A stretch of DNA of 64,000 bases from Clostridium aciditolerans. GTDB taxonomy: Bacteria > Bacillota > Clostridia > Clostridiales > Clostridiaceae. The DNA is taken from contig NZ_JAEEGB010000014.1 of NCBI RefSeq assembly GCF_016316925.1, positions 62,001 to 126,000 of the forward strand, read 5' to 3'. The translations under genes were made by a program, and so were the position numbers. The notes under the pieces were generated by a model. That model did not search any database. It was given only the letters and a program-made list of their open reading frames with translations, and had not been told where the DNA came from. Below, in pieces: positions 62,307 through 64,000 of the stretch. Each line of letters begins with the position of its first letter. Within the stretch, counting starts at the first letter, position 1.

Positions 62307-64000
62307 GTGCGACACGTTCCTAACTTAAAAGGTTAGGCATTAAAGAAAGTGTTTCTTCTTTAAGAGAACTGATAATTTGAAAAGTCAAATGAGGGAGTAA
62401 CGTCTTGAATGGCTTTCTCTAATACTCCGAATAGCAATTTCTTTAATAAGAAAGAAATTGTTATAAGCTCGGTGAAGTCGGCTGAGATTACACCCTAAGG
62501 AGCGGAAGCTCTAGGAAAAGCGAACCAGAGGTGGTCGAGTGTAAGATAGGTCGGGAGTCCACAAAGTATCTATGGTAAGAATGTCTGAAAACGTAAGACT
62601 GACGAAATTCTGAATGTAAGAGTCTAAACTCTAATGAAATAGAAATGTTTCACCTACCTAAGTTGTAAGGCTTGTGAGGATGAGTAAAAATACTCGTTAT
62701 GAAAATCCTTATACTGTTACAGGCAGTATCAAGCAAGCAGGCTCATAGGAATTACCTAAGGATATATGAAAGGATAGAATTATTGGAACGTGGTAAGCTG
62801 ATAACATGGAGGACTTATTTCCATTGAAGTGTTAGCAAGGAAAGACTAAAGTTATAACTTGCTTTTATGTCAGTGAAAGCAGTGGCACAGTACCGTTGAA
62901 ACTAGCGAAAGCTAGCGGAGGGATAGCCACAAGTCAATATTGTTAGAAATTTATTATTGCGTAATATTATTAGGTTCGAGTAAGACTAAAAGAAGCTGAA
63001 ACTTAGAAATAAGGAAAGAGGCTGACTAATGACAACAGATGATAAGAAGATTAATAAGAAAGATCAACTAAGAAATAACGAATATTACAATTTTCAAGAG
63101 ATACAAGATAACTTGTACTCTAAAAGTGAAAGAGGAGAAATTTTTAATAATCTTATTCCTATAATAAGTAGTAGAGAAAACATCTTATTAGCTTTTAGAA
63201 ATATAAAGAAAAATAAAGGGAGCAAAACCAAGGGAACCAATAATACTACTATTAAAGATATTGAGAAGATGGGAGAAGAACAATTAATACTCTATATAAG
63301 ACATAGAATTGCAAATTATTTCCCACATTCAATAAGAAGAAAAGAAATTGAAAAAGATAATGGTAAAATTAGACCTTTGGGGATACCCACTATGGAAGAT
63401 AGAATAATACAACAGTGTATAAAACAGGTTATAGAACCAATAGTAGAAGCAAAATTTTATAAACATAGTTATGGGTTCAGACCTAACAGAAGCACTGAAC
63501 ACGCAATTGCAAGGCTATTTCACCTTACAACATGCAATAAACTTCACTATGTCGTAGACATAGATATTAAAGCTTTCTTTGATAACGTAGACCATGGAAA
63601 ACTTCTAAAACAAATATGGAGTATTGGGATACAGGACAAAAATTTGATATGTGTAATATCAAAAATGTTAAAGGCAGAAGTTGAAGGATATGGGATACAA
63701 CAAAAAGGTGTCCCGCAAGGTGGAGTAATATCAACAGTTCTTGCAAACATAGTGTTAAATGAGCTAGATTGGTGGATATATAGTCAGTGGGAAGGTATGA
63801 AAACTCAAAATACATATAAAAAGAATGAATGTAAAAGACCTGCTCTCAAAAAAAAATCTAATCTAAAAGAAATGTATATAGTAAGATATTGTGATGATTT
63901 TAAAATAGTTTGCAGAAATGCAAAGGATGCACAAAAAGCTTTTGTAGCAGTTAAGAGTTGGCTTCAAGAAAGATTAGGCTTAGAAATAAATACAGAAAAA
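62307..64000 (+). mobile_element. Group II intron (3' end outside the window)
   Basis: The element starts with GTGCG, the group II 5' consensus (GUGYG), directly after a partial tyrosine codon of dnaB. About 720 nt of structured, stop-rich sequence (domains I to III and start of IV) precede a reverse transcriptase frame. Domain V, domain VI and the 3' splice site are not in the window. The sequence 62307-63028 holds no other gene. Confidence 0.88.
63029..64000 (+). CDS. ltrA: Group II intron reverse transcriptase/maturase (partial)
   Basis: A frame of 324 codons is open to the last base of the window. It has the intron RT blocks in order: KIRPLGIPTMEDRIIQ near residue 112, FYKHSYGFRPNRS near 142, VVDIDIKAFFDNVDH near 174, GVPQGGVIS near 230 and the catalytic YCDD in YIVRYCDDFKIV near 288. 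The maturase and DNA-binding domains lie beyond the window. The ATG at 63029 follows AAGGAAAGAGG. With intact motifs it is probably active for splicing and retrohoming. Confidence 0.93.
   Translation, partial: MTTDDKKINKKDQLRNNEYYNFQEIQDNLYSKSERGEIFNNLIPIISSRENILLAFRNIKKNKGSKTKGTNNTTIKDIEKMGEEQLILYIRHRIANYFPHSIRRKEIEKDNGKIRPLGIPTMEDRIIQQCIKQVIEPIVEAKFYKHSYGFRPNRSTEHAIARLFHLTTCNKLHYVVDIDIKAFFDNVDHGKLLKQIWSIGIQDKNLICVISKMLKAEVEGYGIQQKGVPQGGVISTVLANIVLNELDWWIYSQWEGMKTQNTYKKNECKRPALKKKSNLKEMYIVRYCDDFKIVCRNAKDAQKAFVAVKSWLQERLGLEINTEK

Noticed and set aside
1-64000. CRISPR arrays, tRNA or rRNA genes
   Set aside because: No regularly spaced identical repeats and no cloverleaf or rRNA-like sequence were found on either strand.

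Overview
The window is AT-rich, low-GC Firmicute DNA, most likely from a Clostridium sensu stricto species. The evidence is the sporulation genes (cwlJ-gerQ pair, CotF-like coat proteins), the CWB2-anchored S-layer proteins, an agrBD locus, purine-rich ribosome binding sites, and frequent TTG/GTG starts. The species cannot be named from the sequence alone.

Layout. 1-5 kb: end of a YjeM-like permease, an M18 aminopeptidase, an orphan GT-C-like membrane protein and a PP2C phosphatase. 5-9.1 kb: an agr-type signalling locus (small membrane protein, agrB, a 45-residue agrD, a PAS histidine kinase) and an acetate-type SatP transporter. 9.1-11.3 kb: cvfB and a TtcA-like PP-loop gene. 11.4-16.6 kb: a redox/lipoyl cluster. 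An AhpD-like gene is split by an IStron (group I intron plus TnpB), followed by a lipoyl-domain dihydrolipoamide dehydrogenase and a lipoate ligase. 16.8-19.2 kb: a polar amino acid ABC importer. 19.3-22.3 kb: spore genes. 22.3-25.4 kb: a 252-bp palindromic repeat, a GGDEF-EAL protein and a DegV protein. 25.9-31.2 kb: two CWB2 proteins, the second a 1242-residue S-layer-like protein. 31.7-57.9 kb: a large surface-glycan cluster. 58-64 kb: small DUF1659/DUF2922/YvrJ genes, two sigma-like factors, a DnaD-like protein, and a DnaB helicase gene interrupted by a group II intron that runs off the end of the window.

How the genes work together. The glycan cluster carries all four dTDP-rhamnose genes and a QdtA/QdtB/QdtC-like set for a dTDP-3-acetamido-3,6-dideoxyhexose. 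It also has an RffA-like aminotransferase plus a GNAT enzyme for a 4-(acyl)amino sugar. A WcaJ/WbaP-type initiating phosphotransferase, several GT2 enzymes and a Wzm/Wzt-type ABC exporter would build and export the chain. An ArnC-like transferase with two SMR-type flippase subunits could supply lipid-linked sugars to the GT-C-like membrane proteins. Its position next to CWB2/S-layer genes suggests it makes the S-layer glycan or the wall polymer that holds the S-layer. The cluster shows recent rearrangement: a 246-bp rmlC tail duplication flanks one transferase, and a decayed second copy of that transferase lies 8 kb away.

The most noteworthy item is the IStron in the AhpD-like gene. Its boundaries can be placed to the base by a GG dinucleotide at both ends, and it has canonical group I P/Q/R/S elements, a matching P1 helix, an intact TnpB, and a 34-bp long-range stem that encloses tnpB. 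Two different kinds of splicing element therefore interrupt two genes in this one window. All functional statements come from reading the sequence and knowledge of the families; no database search was run.
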